Shown: positions 10,527 through 21,172, numbered from the stretch's first letter. The stretch is 37,444 bases of DNA from Carex sylvatica (GCA_964058845.1 CAXKVR010000464.1:1-37444); one strand, 5' to 3'. A program made the numbers and translations. Notes: generated from the sequence alone by a model not told the origin.

Positions 10527-11273
10527 ATGCCGCCGACTTCCCCTCAAAAGCTCATCCGATCCAAATCGTTATCGGATCCCTCCTTCGCCACCTCCCCACC
10601 CATCCCCTCTCGCAAGAGCGATCGCAAACGAAAATTCCGCGAGTTCCCCGATTCTGCCCCTGCTTTCAAAATCTCATCCGCCTCTGCCGGCGGGTCCCAC
10701 AAGTCATGGACCGAGACCGAGGAGGTGGCGTTGCTCAAGGCGGCGGCACGCTTTCGTGCCCGAACTGGGTTGCCTCCCAGGACGCCCGACATGGAAGAAT
10801 TTTTCGAGTCCGTTAAGAGGTCTCTTGGATCGGGTATGGATCAGGTTCGAGTTTTCTACAAACTCAAGAGGCTAAAGAGCAAGTTTCTTCAGGCAAATGG
10901 GCCCCTCAGCGGGCCCCACGAGCGGCTTATTTACAAGCTCTCTGAAGAGGTATGGGGATCTGATGCATCTGCCAAGCATGACAAAGTGATTGAGGAAATG
11001 CGAAATTGTGAGGAGAGAGTAGAGATGGAGAATGAAAGGGTGAATTGTGCATTTGTCACTGAGGCATTGAGAGAATATTGGAGGGAGAATGAAAGGATGA
11101 ATTCTGGGGCATTGCTTGAGGAAGGTTTGCAGTCTATGAACCCAGCTCGGGCAATGAAGCTTGAGATGAAATGGAGAGAGCAGGTGGAGTCTGATATGCG
11201 GTTGAAAATGAAGCGGCATGAGGTGTTCAAGGATGTGTATAGTCTGTTGGCCTATGCAGTTAAGAACAGTTGA
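10527..11273 (+). CDS. GeBP/DUF573-family transcription factor
   Basis: Intronless gene for a 248-residue protein. A basic stretch at 28-38 (RKSDRKRKFRE) could be a nuclear localisation signal. The DUF573 DNA-binding domain covers about 59-145, opening with the family hallmark KSWTETEEVALL, then RTGLPPRTPDMEEFF, and closing with KLSEEVWG; it is a trihelix/Myb-like fold. Residues 150-235 are charged and probably coiled-coil, the usual place for dimerisation in this family. GeBP proteins are plant nuclear regulators linked in Arabidopsis to trichome and cytokinin responses; the specific role here is unknown. An upstream in-frame ATG at 10431 would add 32 residues, but its first part comes from a MITE terminus, so I prefer 10527. 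The C-terminal zipper of some members is not clearly regular. An alternative is that the longer form is also made. Confidence 0.88.
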   Translation: MPPTSPQKLIRSKSLSDPSFATSPPIPSRKSDRKRKFREFPDSAPAFKISSASAGGSHKSWTETEEVALLKAAARFRARTGLPPRTPDMEEFFESVKRSLGSGMDQVRVFYKLKRLKSKFLQANGPLSGPHERLIYKLSEEVWGSDASAKHDKVIEEMRNCEERVEMENERVNCAFVTEALREYWRENERMNSGALLEEGLQSMNPARAMKLEMKWREQVESDMRLKMKRHEVFKDVYSLLAYAVKNS

Positions 11274-12252
11274 CTGAGGTAATGATAACTTTTCCTAACT
11301 TAAGTGGCATGCATTCTTGATTGTTTACTGTTTGATTTGGTAGATTGGTCTCTAAAACTTTAATTGGTTAATGATGCTAGATTATGGGGTTAATTTAGGA
11401 TGATTGATCAAATTTGGGCTTCACCCAACATTTTGAAAATGTCTGTTAGGAGATCATTTGTTTTGTTGCTTTGGAAGGGTATGTATTAACAAGCTGGGAT
11501 GCTATGTGTACCAGCTGGTACCTAGTTTTATTTGGTGTTAGGGGTGGTGGATACCCAGGATGTAAAATATTAATGCGAGGTGTTTCTCTTTGGCCATTAT
11601 CCTACAATCTCACTGGTACCTTTGGGAGATGAGGCTAAATTGACAAAAAGAACTTGGTGAAGTATTGAGTTAAACAATTCTGGGCTAAATTGAAAAAACC
11701 CCGGTGAAGTATTGAGTTAAACAATTCTGGACTAAGTCATCCACCACTTAGTTTTGTGTCGGTGATTACTTTGTTTGATTTGGTTGATTGTGTATCTGTT
11801 TGTTTCATTAATGAAACTGGTAGGCCTTGCTACTTTTGCAAAAAATAATAAATAAAATATGTCAGTTCTAAGTTCTACTAACTCGATGTTTGTAAAACCA
11901 TTCTGAAAAGTTTACAGCAAATGCTGAAGCGGAGAATTCCTATGTTTTCCTTAGGATGTCAGAGTTGTAGTTATTGTTAACAACAAGTGAATTTTTTTTT
12001 TTTTTTTAGAAAAGTAAAAATATACAAGAGAACAAAAGAAATACAAAACAAAAGAATATTACTGAGTAATAATAATGAGTTCTTACTACTGGTTGTTAGT
12101 TTAGTAGAAAATATACAAGAGAACAAAAGAAATACAAAAGAAAAGAATATTATTGAGTATTAATAAGGAGCTCTTACTACTGGTTGTTAGTTTAGTACAA
12201 ATACTCGGCTGGCTGTACTTGTAAGGTGGTGGTGGGTGGGACAACTACAATT
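11274..12252. other. 3' flank of the GeBP gene and a tandem repeat
   Basis: The 3' untranslated region probably occupies the first few hundred bases. A short duplication, GGTGAAGTATTGAGTTAAAC, occurs at about 11655 and 11702. A longer tandem repeat is described separately at 12020-12197. No coding sequence was recognised. Confidence 0.45.
12020..12197. repeat. Tandem duplication of about 91 bp
   Basis: Two copies starting ATATACAAGAGAACAAAAGA at 12020 and 12111, both ending GGTTGTTAGTTTAGTA, with a few substitutions. It is noncoding. Confidence 0.85.
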
Positions 12253-12261
12253 TGCACCTTC

Positions 12262-12553
12262 CATTTTTTTTAAAAAAAAAAATAGAAACAATAGATTGAT
12301 TTAAAAGGAACAAGCAACTACCACTTTTGATTTTAAAAAGACAAGGCACTTTGAAATTAAGGTGTAATAAATATCATTTCCATCCCTTTTGATTTTAAAA
12401 AGACAAGGCACTTTGAAATTAAGGTGTAATAAATATCATTTCCATCCCTCCACCGAGGCACCTCCTTGGTGGAGGTGTTTTTTGGATATCAAAAGTGATA
12501 GTTGCTTGTTCCTTTGAAATCAATCTATTTGTTTCTATTTGAAAAAAAAAATC
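12262..12553. mobile_element. Foldback element (292 bp) with probable 9-bp TSD
   Basis: Long inverted arms: the left, with GGAACAAGCAACTACCACTT, pairs with the right, with AAGTGATAGTTGCTTGTTCC. Flanks are TGCACCTTC (12253-12261) and TACACCTTC (12554-12562), a 9-bp duplication with one mismatch. Inside, a 62-bp unit starting CTTTTGATTTTAAAAAGACA is repeated directly at 12324 and 12386, making the left arm longer than the right. Confidence 0.75.
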
Positions 12554-12562
12554 TACACCTTC

Positions 12563-12761
12563 TAATCTGAATTAAAAAAAAATGCTTATGTTCTATTTTT
12601 TCAGAAAGATTGCAAAATATATTGTTCAAAATAATTTCAAAATTATGTTACACCATAAAAAATTTGTCCCAACCTATCACATTTTCTAGGTCCGTCTCTG
12701 AAGGGTTTATATGTTGCATATTTTGAGGTACTGTATTGGATAAGAGTGGTGGTTGTGATAC
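12563..12761. other. Short spacer between two foldback elements
   Basis: About 200 bp of AT-rich sequence with nothing recognisable. Confidence 0.4.
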
Positions 12762-12769
12762 TGGATATG

Positions 12770-13179
12770 GGAGTTGGCTACGGTGCTACGCGTATCATAG
12801 AGGACCTCCGTGCAACGGCTTAATATTTGAGTTTTCAAAATCTTAATGGTCGATTCAAACCATTCAACATTATCTCCATATGAATATGTACTTGCAAATC
12901 AAAATTTACATTTTTTAGAATTTTTTTACTATTTTTTTAGATAGGTAGAAAATCACTTGATTTGAATGGTACAAAATTTTCAGATCAAGTGATTTTCTAC
13001 TTATCTAAAAAAAATAGTAAAAAAAAAATCTAAAAAATGTAAAATTTGGTTTGCAAGTACATATTCATATGGAGATCATGTTGAATGGTTTGGATCGACT
13101 GTTAGGATTTTGAAAACTCAAATATTGAGCCGTTGCACGGAGGCTCTCTGTGCTACGCGTAGCATATTAGCATTTTCCT
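12770..13179. mobile_element. Hairpin MITE family C (410 bp), 8-bp or longer TSD
   Basis: A nearly complete palindrome. The arms share CCTCCGTGCAACGGCT and TTGAGTTTTCAAAATC inverted; near both ends lies GCTACGCGTA, itself self-complementary. Flanks share TGGATATG (12762-12769 and 13180-13187). The core around 12930-13040, with AGATAGGTAGAAAATCACTT and its inverse, is related to the elements at 17134-17534 and 20228-20635. It has no coding capacity. Confidence 0.8.
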
Positions 13180-13187
13180 TGGATATG

Positions 13188-13797
13188 TAAGAGGGTTGTA
13201 AAATACAGTTTTTGGGAACAGGAAACAGGTAGAACATGGTATTAAATTTTCTTTTTCTAAACAAAAATATTGGAAGAGATTGATGAGAGGAAAAATAATT
13301 AAGGAGAGGAAATGAACAATTCGGTTACATTGGATATTTAATAATGGGATACAATCTTTCATAATAACTTTCCGTACATAAATTGGATAATTAATCATAA
13401 TTTGTTGGGTTATGATTGAACAGGGAAAGAACAATTCGGTTTTCTCTATATTATATTTGCCTTCTCCACTGAAATTTTTGGTTGAGTTGGTTTTTTCACT
13501 CTTACGAAATTGTGAGTAGGCCCTTGTGTATGGAAAATATAAAAATAAGATAACACATGCTTTAATTTTTATTGGGCCTCATCCGGAAACCAAACTTTTG
13601 AAATACATGCTATTGTCATCCATTGCTAGGCTACAATAAGATAAAGAGGTCAAGGCTGGTAAAAAATTAACCCATTGTTTTTTGCATTTAACAACTAAAT
13701 TTATCGGATCGTGGAAGAACAGTCCTGCGTCATTTAATAAAGTTGCAACCCCACTGTATTGACAAAGGAAGCTAGTTTCTTGTTTACAACTTGTATT
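13188..13797. other. Intergenic region, no gene seen
   Basis: A minus-strand open frame of 93 codons at 13153-13434 overlaps the MITE end and has no recognisable domain or conserved composition, so it is not called. Nothing else was recognised. Confidence 0.4.
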
Positions 13798-13805
13798 TGC
13801 AAGAT

Positions 13806-14160
13806 TAGAGTGGAAAAAACGTGTTATGTCGTGTCGTGACTAACACGTTGTGATTCTAGTCTCGTGCCGTGATCAAAATGTTGAGGGGTGGTGCCGTGTC
13901 CAAAATGTAACTAGTTATGTTTCTCATGTTTAACTATATTTTTATAATTTAAGTTAGTTTATTCAAGATTCACCATTTGATTAAGACCTAACGGCTCTAA
14001 TTACACGTGACTCGCGTGATTACGTGACGTGCTATGACCGGATCTTTTGTGTGACGTGCCGTATCAAATTTTTTAAAAGTTAGTCACGACATGGAACAGT
14101 CACACGTGCCGTGTCGTTCCGTGATGGAACTGGTTCTGCCGTGCTATTTTTCTCACTCTA
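13806..14160. mobile_element. hAT-like MITE (355 bp), 8-bp TSD
   Basis: Inverted ends: TAGAGTGGAAAAA on the left and TAGAGTGAGAAAAA read in reverse on the right. A perfect 8-bp duplication TGCAAGAT flanks it (13798-13805 and 14161-14168). The subterminal parts are rich in short CGTG/CACG words (for example GTCGTGTCGTGAC and its partners), which in hAT elements often serve as transposase-binding repeats. It has no coding capacity. Confidence 0.88.
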
Positions 14161-14168
14161 TGCAAGAT

Positions 14169-14698
14169 AGACTTAAGACATTTGTCGTTTCTTTGCTTTG
14201 GTTTGTGGAATACCTTTGAATTATTATTGAAACTTTTTTGCTTGACCACTCAAGTCTTCGGAGAAGCAGTGACAGAATCTTATGAATATACCACTCTTTA
14301 AATTTTGCTAATTCTTTGATGTTGACTAGTTGTCAATTTAATTGCATTTTTAAAGAAAAGCCCTTGTAAGTGCACTTTGCCATGTGAAGATACTCGATCA
14401 AAAGAAGAGAGATTGATAGGTAGGATAGGTACTTAATTGGCTACCAGGCCATATCCCTTTTGTGAGAAAATTACATGAACAGATTTTTTTAACTATTTAT
14501 GAGCTTTATCTTGGTCATTTTCTGAAAACAGAAAAAATTGTACATGCGTATATTACAGAAGTTTGTTCTAATATATTCCATCATGTGCAATCTTTATATT
14601 ATGTTGCTTAATTCGGTTAACAAAAAATAGTTAAAAACAACACAAAATTTGAAATTATATCCCTTGCCTATGTAATGTTGTACTCAAATGGAACAAAC

Positions 14699-14731
<33 letters not shown>

Positions 14732-16612
14732 CAGATCATGAAATACTTCTTAGTCAAGATTACTTGTTACAGTGGCCAACAAAGGTTAGATACATCCTCT
14801 GTGGAAAGAGAGATTATATAGATTGTGCTTTACGGTGATTGGATTCAACGTGGTTGTCAAACAAGTTGGATTATTGCTTTTATCTTTGATTAAACAACAG
14901 TGATTGGACAAAGATTGCCTATTTTGAACGAAACCTCTCCTTATCTTTGGCTATTTTGTCACCTCCCAAGTAATTGAACCTTAAAAAGCAGAGAAAGGAA
15001 ATGACATTGTTGGTTGCACCACTTGATTTCCATTTCTATCAATTGTTACTTTACTTTGATGTCCTTTTTTATTTTTCTCTCTGAAGACATAATTATAAAT
15101 GCATAAATAAATATCTAGTTTTGAAATTACTAAGTGATTTCATATCATTTATATTTTTATCCGTCTGATTTGATTTCTCTCTCTGTGTTTTTTTTTTAAT
15201 CGGAAGGCTCTTTAGTTTCATACTTCTCTTCTTATTTAAGATCCGGCTTATTGTGTTACTTTTCATTGTACAAGTCTTTAACGTTTCAAAAAATATTTAT
15301 TTATAAGGAGGTCTATGATGAAATATTTTACAGCCTACCACATAAGAAAGTTTTTAATGCTAGACCGTATAGGTAGGGTTGCGAATATTAAACTCGATTA
15401 ATTCAAACTCAAATGAAGCTCTCATTTTACTAGAAATTAATCATTAAGCCTTTTGTATTTATTTTTTATATTGTTTTAATAGCTAAAGCATGAAATAGTT
15501 AATATTTGTTATTTTCTAGATAAAATTCACTTAATTACTAATATTTTGTTGATTCTACAATAAAATATGAAAAAAAAAGTTTATTTAATAGAAGTAATAA
15601 ATTATGTAACATTAAAATTAGATATTCCAAATTGTACAAACTAAGTTGGGTAAATAGAAATAATTTCTAATTTAAATTTGAGTAAATTTGAGTTAGACAC
15701 AAAGTATGATCGTCTTACTTGGGCTTAAACAGGTTTGGAATAATAAATTGTCAATTCATATATATTATTTTTTAGTAAAGGATGGAGCATGGGGGGTCAA
15801 GGTCTTTTCCTTTCTTTTTCTTTTTTTGAAAAAAAAAACAAAACAAAAGACAAAACATATATATATGAATTGACAATTCTATTATTACAAACCTGTTCCA
15901 AAAACATAGGGATGGAGGTCAAGGTGAATCCATATGTTTTAGCTTTTGTATTTCGGTTTATAGCATGATAATATCAAGGCTACGAATATGATTGATGATA
16001 TTTATTAAGATTCCTTTTGAATCACTCTTGCTAGCAACTAGCAAGTTTTCAATAAAAAAAGATTCCTATTGAATCTATAAGAATATACAGCTTTGTCTTC
16101 TCATGTCAAAAAAACTTGATTTCACAGATGCTTTACTGCATTCATCTGCTCTGATTAGTATCTTCACCCTTTGGAGATAGCTACCAAGCTTGCTAATCTT
16201 TACACGTGTCATGCAATTATTCGCAACACTAAACTTATCGACATCAATTTAAATAATTTTAGTACCTAAAGAGAGGTTCCTGCTATCATGGAGCATATAT
16301 ATCACTATTAATGTGCACCCTTTTTTTTGTTTTGTTTTTTTTTTTGCTTTTTTTAGAAAAGCACCAAGTGGTGGTGTTCAATCCATGCACCTACTCTTAG
16401 CTAATTGCGTAAGCCTATGAAAAACGAATCTGATTTCTCTAATTAATTAATTTTAGAACAATTCTCCAATACTGGAGTGGAGAGTATAAAAAAAAAAATC
16501 AACAATAAATACGCATTACATAAATATTTTTATACTATTTGAGTAGAAATTATTTTCAATAGCATAGTATAATCACCCAATCAAATGAATATTAATCATA
16601 TAATAAAAACTT
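14169..16612. other. Intergenic region of 2.4 kb, no gene seen
   Basis: AT-rich, without recognised exons. It contains a 26-bp or longer poly-A run at about 14706-14731. An inverted repeat of about 35 bp lies at 15730-15900, with arms containing AATTGTCAATTCATATATAT and its inverse. A related GGATGGAG...GGTCAAGGT sequence occurs near 15780 and again near 15911, beyond the right arm. Poly-T stretches lie near 16320. None resolves into an element with certain ends. Confidence 0.45.
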
Positions 16613-16826
16613 GGGTGCGTTTGGATGAAACAAAGAATAGAATAAGAATAGAACTAATTCCAAATTTGCGAATAGTATCTAACTCAACTTTTGGTTGGAT
16701 TAGTAGAATAGTGAACTAACTCATATAAGACAGACAAATAATAGTGAGTTAGTGCTATTCTTGCTACATCTAAATATCGAATAGCTCAAAAAAATAGTGC
16801 TATTCTTGCTCCATTCAAATGCACCC
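16613..16826. mobile_element. Short MITE (214 bp) with GGGTGCGTTTGGAT termini
   Basis: It starts GGGTGCGTTTGGATG and ends CATTCAAATGCACCC, with inverted ends. Inside, AATAGTGCTATTCTTGCT-type words recur. GGGTGCGTTTGGAT-like ends are common in small plant DNA transposons. The target duplication is not clear, so I leave the superfamily open. Confidence 0.7.
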
Positions 16827-17133
16827 TTAGTGTACTAAAGTGATATTATTAATTTTAACTAACAACAACTCCTCTCAACTTTTTAATTTTCTAATAATAA
16901 AAATATAAAATTTATATATCAAACTAAAACAATTAGATGTGATATATATGAATTCATCTATATGCACCTAAAAAATATATTTTAGTTTTATATAAATTAA
17001 TAAGTTGAAAAATCAACGTCCAAAATTTATCTAATTGGTATATTTTTGCAAGTTCTTGATACAGATTAAAACAAATCGATATGTCATGATTTTTTTCGTC
17101 TATATAGAGAAAATACTATAGATTATATATATA

Positions 17134-17534
17134 ATGGCTAAGCTCAAATCATTTGTTCCTGGACTTAGGAACAAACGACTCGGTTCTCCAATTTTCGAAG
17201 TTCAAACGGTCGATCCAAACCGTTAGATATTTAATCTATATTAAAATGTGCTTGGAGACAAAATTTTATATTTTTTGAATTTTGTTTACTATTTATTAAG
17301 ATGGTTTGAAAATCACTGTTTTTATTAAAAAATTTGCACCATAAAAAAATAACGACTTTCAAACCATCTTAATAAATAGTAAAAAAATTTCAAAAAATAT
17401 AAAATTTTGTCTCCAAGTACATTTTAATATAGATTAAACATCTAATGGTTTGGATCGGTCGTTTGAACTTCAGAAATTAGAGAACCGAGTCGTTTTTTCT
17501 TGAGTCCAGGAACAAACGATTTGAACTTAGCCAT
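17134..17534. mobile_element. Hairpin MITE family C-like (401 bp)
   Basis: A nearly full-length palindrome from ATGGCTAAGCTCAAATC to GATTTGAACTTAGCCAT, flanked by TA on both sides. Flanks are low-complexity AT, so the true duplication length is uncertain. The arms include GTTCCTGGACTTAGGAACAA on the left and a partner on the right. The core, with ACTATTTATTAAGATGGTTT, matches the partial copy at 9835-10035. Confidence 0.82.
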
Positions 17535-17536
17535 TA

Positions 17537-17582
<46 letters not shown>
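17537..17582. repeat. (CT)n(TA)n microsatellite
   Basis: A CT run followed directly by a TA run abutting the right end of the hairpin MITE. Noncoding. Confidence 0.9.
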
Positions 17583-17587
<5 letters not shown>

Positions 17588-17635
17588 AGTAAAGTCCGTA
17601 AACATGCACACCACACCCCAAATTCTTTGTTGATT

Positions 17636-18180
17636 AAAAAGGCTAGATGCCCATTCCATTAGGAAAAAAGAGTTAACTTACATCACCCTACATATTTGAT
17701 TCTGACTAATATAAAGGAATAGATCCCCAACAACATAATCCAAAACACATCATCAAGATGGATAAACCTAACACAACTAAGCCAGGGCTGGGGGTTAAAG
17801 TTTGAGCAAAATTTGGCTGACAAGCCAATGTCAAATCAGTTATTTGGAGCTTCACAAGGGACTAGCTGATTCTCTGGATCTGCAGTAATCAACTCCTCTT
17901 CTATCCACTGGCAAGGGTAAAGCGTCCCTATCCACTGGCAACCATAGAGTTGTCGATGACTGAACCTGTGGCTTCACTTGTCCTGCCCAATAATATACAA
18001 TAGACACAATTAGAAATATGATTTGTCTATAAGTTTTTTTCTTACCTGCATCAAAGCAAATTTCATTCCTGTGCTTCCAAACAGTCCAGGTAAAGTGCAC
18101 TGAAACACATCCCAAATTATGTCCCATGCAGAATTGAACTCATCTCCTTCCGTGGGAGAACTAATTGCTTCATGCAGTGG
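17636..18180 (-). pseudogene. 5'-truncated LINE retrotransposon remnant
   Basis: On the minus strand a frame at 18127-17852 contains FTWTVWKHRNEICFDA, resembling the W..WK.RN..F motif near the C-terminal end of plant LINE ORF2 proteins. Downstream on the same strand, near 17670-17640, the sequence TAATGGAATGGGCATCTAGC then T-rich DNA resembles the usual LINE 3' end. No reverse transcriptase core or endonuclease domain remains. A frame disruption is likely, since another frame is also open here. No clear target duplication was found, so limits are approximate. Confidence 0.45.
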
Positions 18181-18550
18181 TGCTATAGATTATATCTAAC
18201 TGTTTTAATTTGACATGTAATTAAGTTTTTAAATTTTATGTTATCATAGTTCTAAAAATAAAGGCACGCTAGAAAGCACAGAAAATGAAGACATAAAATA
18301 AATAATAACAATGTACTTAACACTCATAAATGATCAGTTCATTTGATTTAGACCGTCTGATTAGGAAAAACTTCATACACTTATATATCAAACAATTTTG
18401 ATATTCATAACGAACGATTTAGATGCCGTGCACCTCAATGTGCTAATTTAGAGGATTGAAAGTCCCAAACAAGTACCACACCTGCTAGTCTAAATTTTTG
18501 ATTAATTTTTCGAAAACAAAATTCTTTTAAAATTTTGTTACTGTTATGGC
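18181..18550. other. Intergenic region, nothing recognised
   Basis: AT-rich DNA of about 370 bp without an identifiable exon or element boundary. Confidence 0.4.
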
Positions 18551-18768
18551 CAGTGCGGGGACTGAGCCAGACTTTCAGACTATGGAGTCAGATGAGAATG
18601 AGAGTCAAATATATAAAAAGATTATGCTGTGAATGAGGATCAAATGTACATTGTTTATAGTATTTTGCTCTTTGACTATATAGAAAATAGAGTATAAATA
18701 CAATAAAAATAAAAATAAATGGGGGTCAATTGACTCCATTGTTTTAGGATGGCTCCGCCGCCACGAAC
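18551..18768. mobile_element. hAT-like MITE relic
   Basis: The left end, CAGTGCGGGGACTGAGCC followed by AGACTTTCAGACTATGGAG, and the right end, GGATGGCTCCGCCGCCACG, form imperfect inverted ends of the common plant CAGxGGCGGAGCCA type. Related relics occur at 19923 and about 23898. The flanking duplication is not readable. Confidence 0.5.
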
Positions 18769-19914
18769 AGGTGTGATAACACTATATTTAGATTAATATT
18801 ATATTGATCGTTTAGTGATAATCACACTTAGTCTAGTACGTATAGATGTCGCATGCTAGAAATTTAATATCAGTACTGAAGAAGGGTTTGAAGACCTTTA
18901 ATCTCTTCTCATGCTGAAAAAGTTAGATCGGTCGTCTAGAGAAAACATTATTTTATTTTATCTTTTATTTTTCCTCTGGGTTTCGAGCTCAGTATACAAT
19001 AGTTGCGTATTAGAAACGGATCCGGTAGTTATGGTATTAGTGTCATGTGATATTAATTTTAAAATTTATTTGATAAATTTTAAAGAACGAATTCCAACTG
19101 TTCAGATTAATGTACTGTATGAGTAATGTGCTTATATATAAAAATTATATATTTTTGAGTTATTTTAGTACCAATAAATAGTCAAAAGTCGATCAGCCCG
19201 CTGGTAGGCAGAGAACGGGTCTGCCTTCGAAAACAAGAGCCAACCAACCCGGCTTTTTCCCCTATAGTCCTTTTCTCCGGTCAAAGAGAAAAATATTGAA
19301 ATATAAATGTATTGAAATTAACTTTAAAACACTCACATTTAACCACTTGACTTGATATTAAATAAGTTCAAAAAATTATAAATTTTGCATGTAAATACAC
19401 AAATAATGAAGTAGATCGGTTTGAACGATTTGAATTCGTAGTTTGAAGTCAATTCAATAGGTTTTTGAATATTAGCCGGACTCGAGGTAATAAGGTACTC
19501 GGAATAATGATTTTCTGTTTTGTTTGTGTAATGATTGGATGTCAAATCATTCTACTTGTAATATTCACAAGAGATTTTTCATGATGATTTCAGACTTGCT
19601 ATGTTCATACAAGGGTGGATCTTAATGCAATCGAAAGGTTGCTTAGCCATAGTATACTACTATGATTTAAATTTTTTAAATTATACATATTGAAATTTAA
19701 TTTAATTTAATTTTTTTTGTATAACTCAACCCCCACATGAAATATCAATGTGTATTTGTAGTCTAGTTATTAAAGCTTCACATTGTGGTTGTGAAAACTT
19801 GAATTTAAATTTCATCCACCACACATTACACATTTTTAATTGCATTGCACATTTTAGCGCCCTCTAAATTTTCTAGATCCACCCTTGCTCCCATATAGAA
19901 TAAATCGTCTTTGC
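18769..19914. other. Intergenic region with a truncated hairpin MITE
   Basis: No gene was seen. The segment 19335-19475 matches the right half of hairpin family B (CACTTGACTTGATATTA, AGATCGGTTTGAACGATTTG, GTTTGAAGTCAATTC), with no left half. The open frames at 18911-19126 and 19339-19545 show no recognisable protein. Confidence 0.45.
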
Positions 19915-19922
19915 CATTAGAT

Positions 19923-20733
19923 CAGGGACGAAGCCACACACTTTCAAACTATGAAGGTCAAAGAAAAATGGAAGCCAATTGACTTTTTTTTTTTCAAAAC
20001 TTTTGTATTTGTGCCTTATTTTATATATAGTATAGAGTAAAATGCTATGTATTATATAAAATTAATCTCATTTGTAACAATTTTTTTTTATATAGTTGAT
20101 CCTCATTTATATCCGTCCCCATAACTTTAAAGTTTAACTCCAACCAATCATATATAATTTTCATGTGTTACGAAAAGGAATCAATCTCATAGTATCTATA
20201 GCATTTTATTCTAAAATCTAAATTATAGGAGGGTTCAAATGCACCATCATTTTGGTGCTCCAATATGCTCCATGTTCTTTATCTTTATTTTCAAAGTCCA
20301 AATAGTCGATCCGAACCACTCAACATGATCTTCATAATAAAATATGCTTGGAGACCAAATTTTATATTTTTTAGATTTTTTTACTATATTTTTAGATAGG
20401 TACAATATGACTTTATCGGATGGTCCAGAATCTCCTTAAAAAAGTGATTTTGTATCTATTTTAAAAAATAGTAAAAAAAATTCTAGAAAACATAAAATTA
20501 ACTTGGTCTTCAAGCATATTTTATTATGAAGATCATGTTGAACGGTACGGATCGACTGTTCGGACTTTGAAAATGGAGATAAAGTATATGGAGCATATTG
20601 GAGCACTAAAATAATGGTGCATTTGAACCCGCCTCATATAGAAAAACTTGTATAGATACATAATTTTTGAAACAAGAAAAAATAAGAGTAAATTGATCCC
20701 ATTCAGTAATTAATACAAGTAGATCCGTCCCGG
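19923..20733. mobile_element. hAT-like element carrying a nested hairpin MITE
   Basis: It begins CAGGGACGAAGCCACAC and ends GTAGATCCGTCCCGG, imperfect inverted ends. Flanks are CATTAGAT (19915-19922) and CATCAGAT (20734-20741), an 8-bp duplication with one difference. The palindromic element at 20228-20635 lies inside it; without that insert the host would be about 400 bp. No transposase is present. Confidence 0.6.
20228..20635. mobile_element. Hairpin MITE family C-like (408 bp), nested
   Basis: A near-complete palindrome. The left GGAGGGTTCAAATGCACCAT pairs with the right ATGGTGCATTTGAACCCGCC. Further in, GTGCTCCAATATGCTCCAT and its inverse match. The core, with TTTAGATAGGTACAATATGA, is related to the element at 12770-13179. 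I found no certain target duplication. Confidence 0.8.
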
Positions 20734-20975
20734 CATCAGATCATATATTGGTTCTCAAAATTATGCAACTTTACTTAAAATGTTCATATCAGTTCTAGGT
20801 AAATGACCCGTATCAAAACCCAAGCAATCTGGTATCAGTTGAGGCAGCCTTAATTTTTTCTTTGAGATCTTGACAGATGTTGTCAGGTGAGGCAGTCTTA
20901 ATTTGGATAGCAAGGTCTTGTCAACCTATTTCATTCCAACAATATGTCCGAGCCTGTTATTTAACATGTGCTCAT

Positions 20976-21062
20976 CATAGTAGAAATAAAGCTTGTGCTA
21001 TGGTTTGTTTCCTGTAACCTTTTACTGGTAAAGGAAGGCCTACGGGCCCCTAAAAAAAAAAA
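20976..21062 (+). mobile_element. Very short 5'-truncated LINE/SINE-like insertion with poly-A tail
   Basis: About 87 bp that starts abruptly and ends in GGCCTACGGGCCCCT and a poly-A tail. It is flanked by AACATGTGCTCAT (20963-20975) and AACGTGTGCTCAT (21063-21075), a 13-bp duplication with one mismatch. This is the signature of target-primed reverse transcription. It has no coding content. Confidence 0.7.
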
Positions 21063-21172
21063 AACGTGTGCTCATAAGTCATAATTGCATAACCACCCAA
21101 CAACACTTTAAAATCGGAGATAAATATGTGAGATATGATTGGATCATTGGGACATGAAAACAAGGCATTTGA

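Noticed and set aside
10448..11230. Additional frames in the GeBP gene region
   Set aside because: Shadows of the conserved DUF573 coding sequence in other frames and strands.
14706..14731. Long poly-A run as a retrotransposon tail
   Set aside because: No matching target duplication or recognisable element body was found on its 5' side.
17852..18127. Intact 91-codon gene
   Set aside because: Only a WKxRN-type LINE motif is seen, with a LINE-like 3' end downstream; better read as a retrotransposon remnant.
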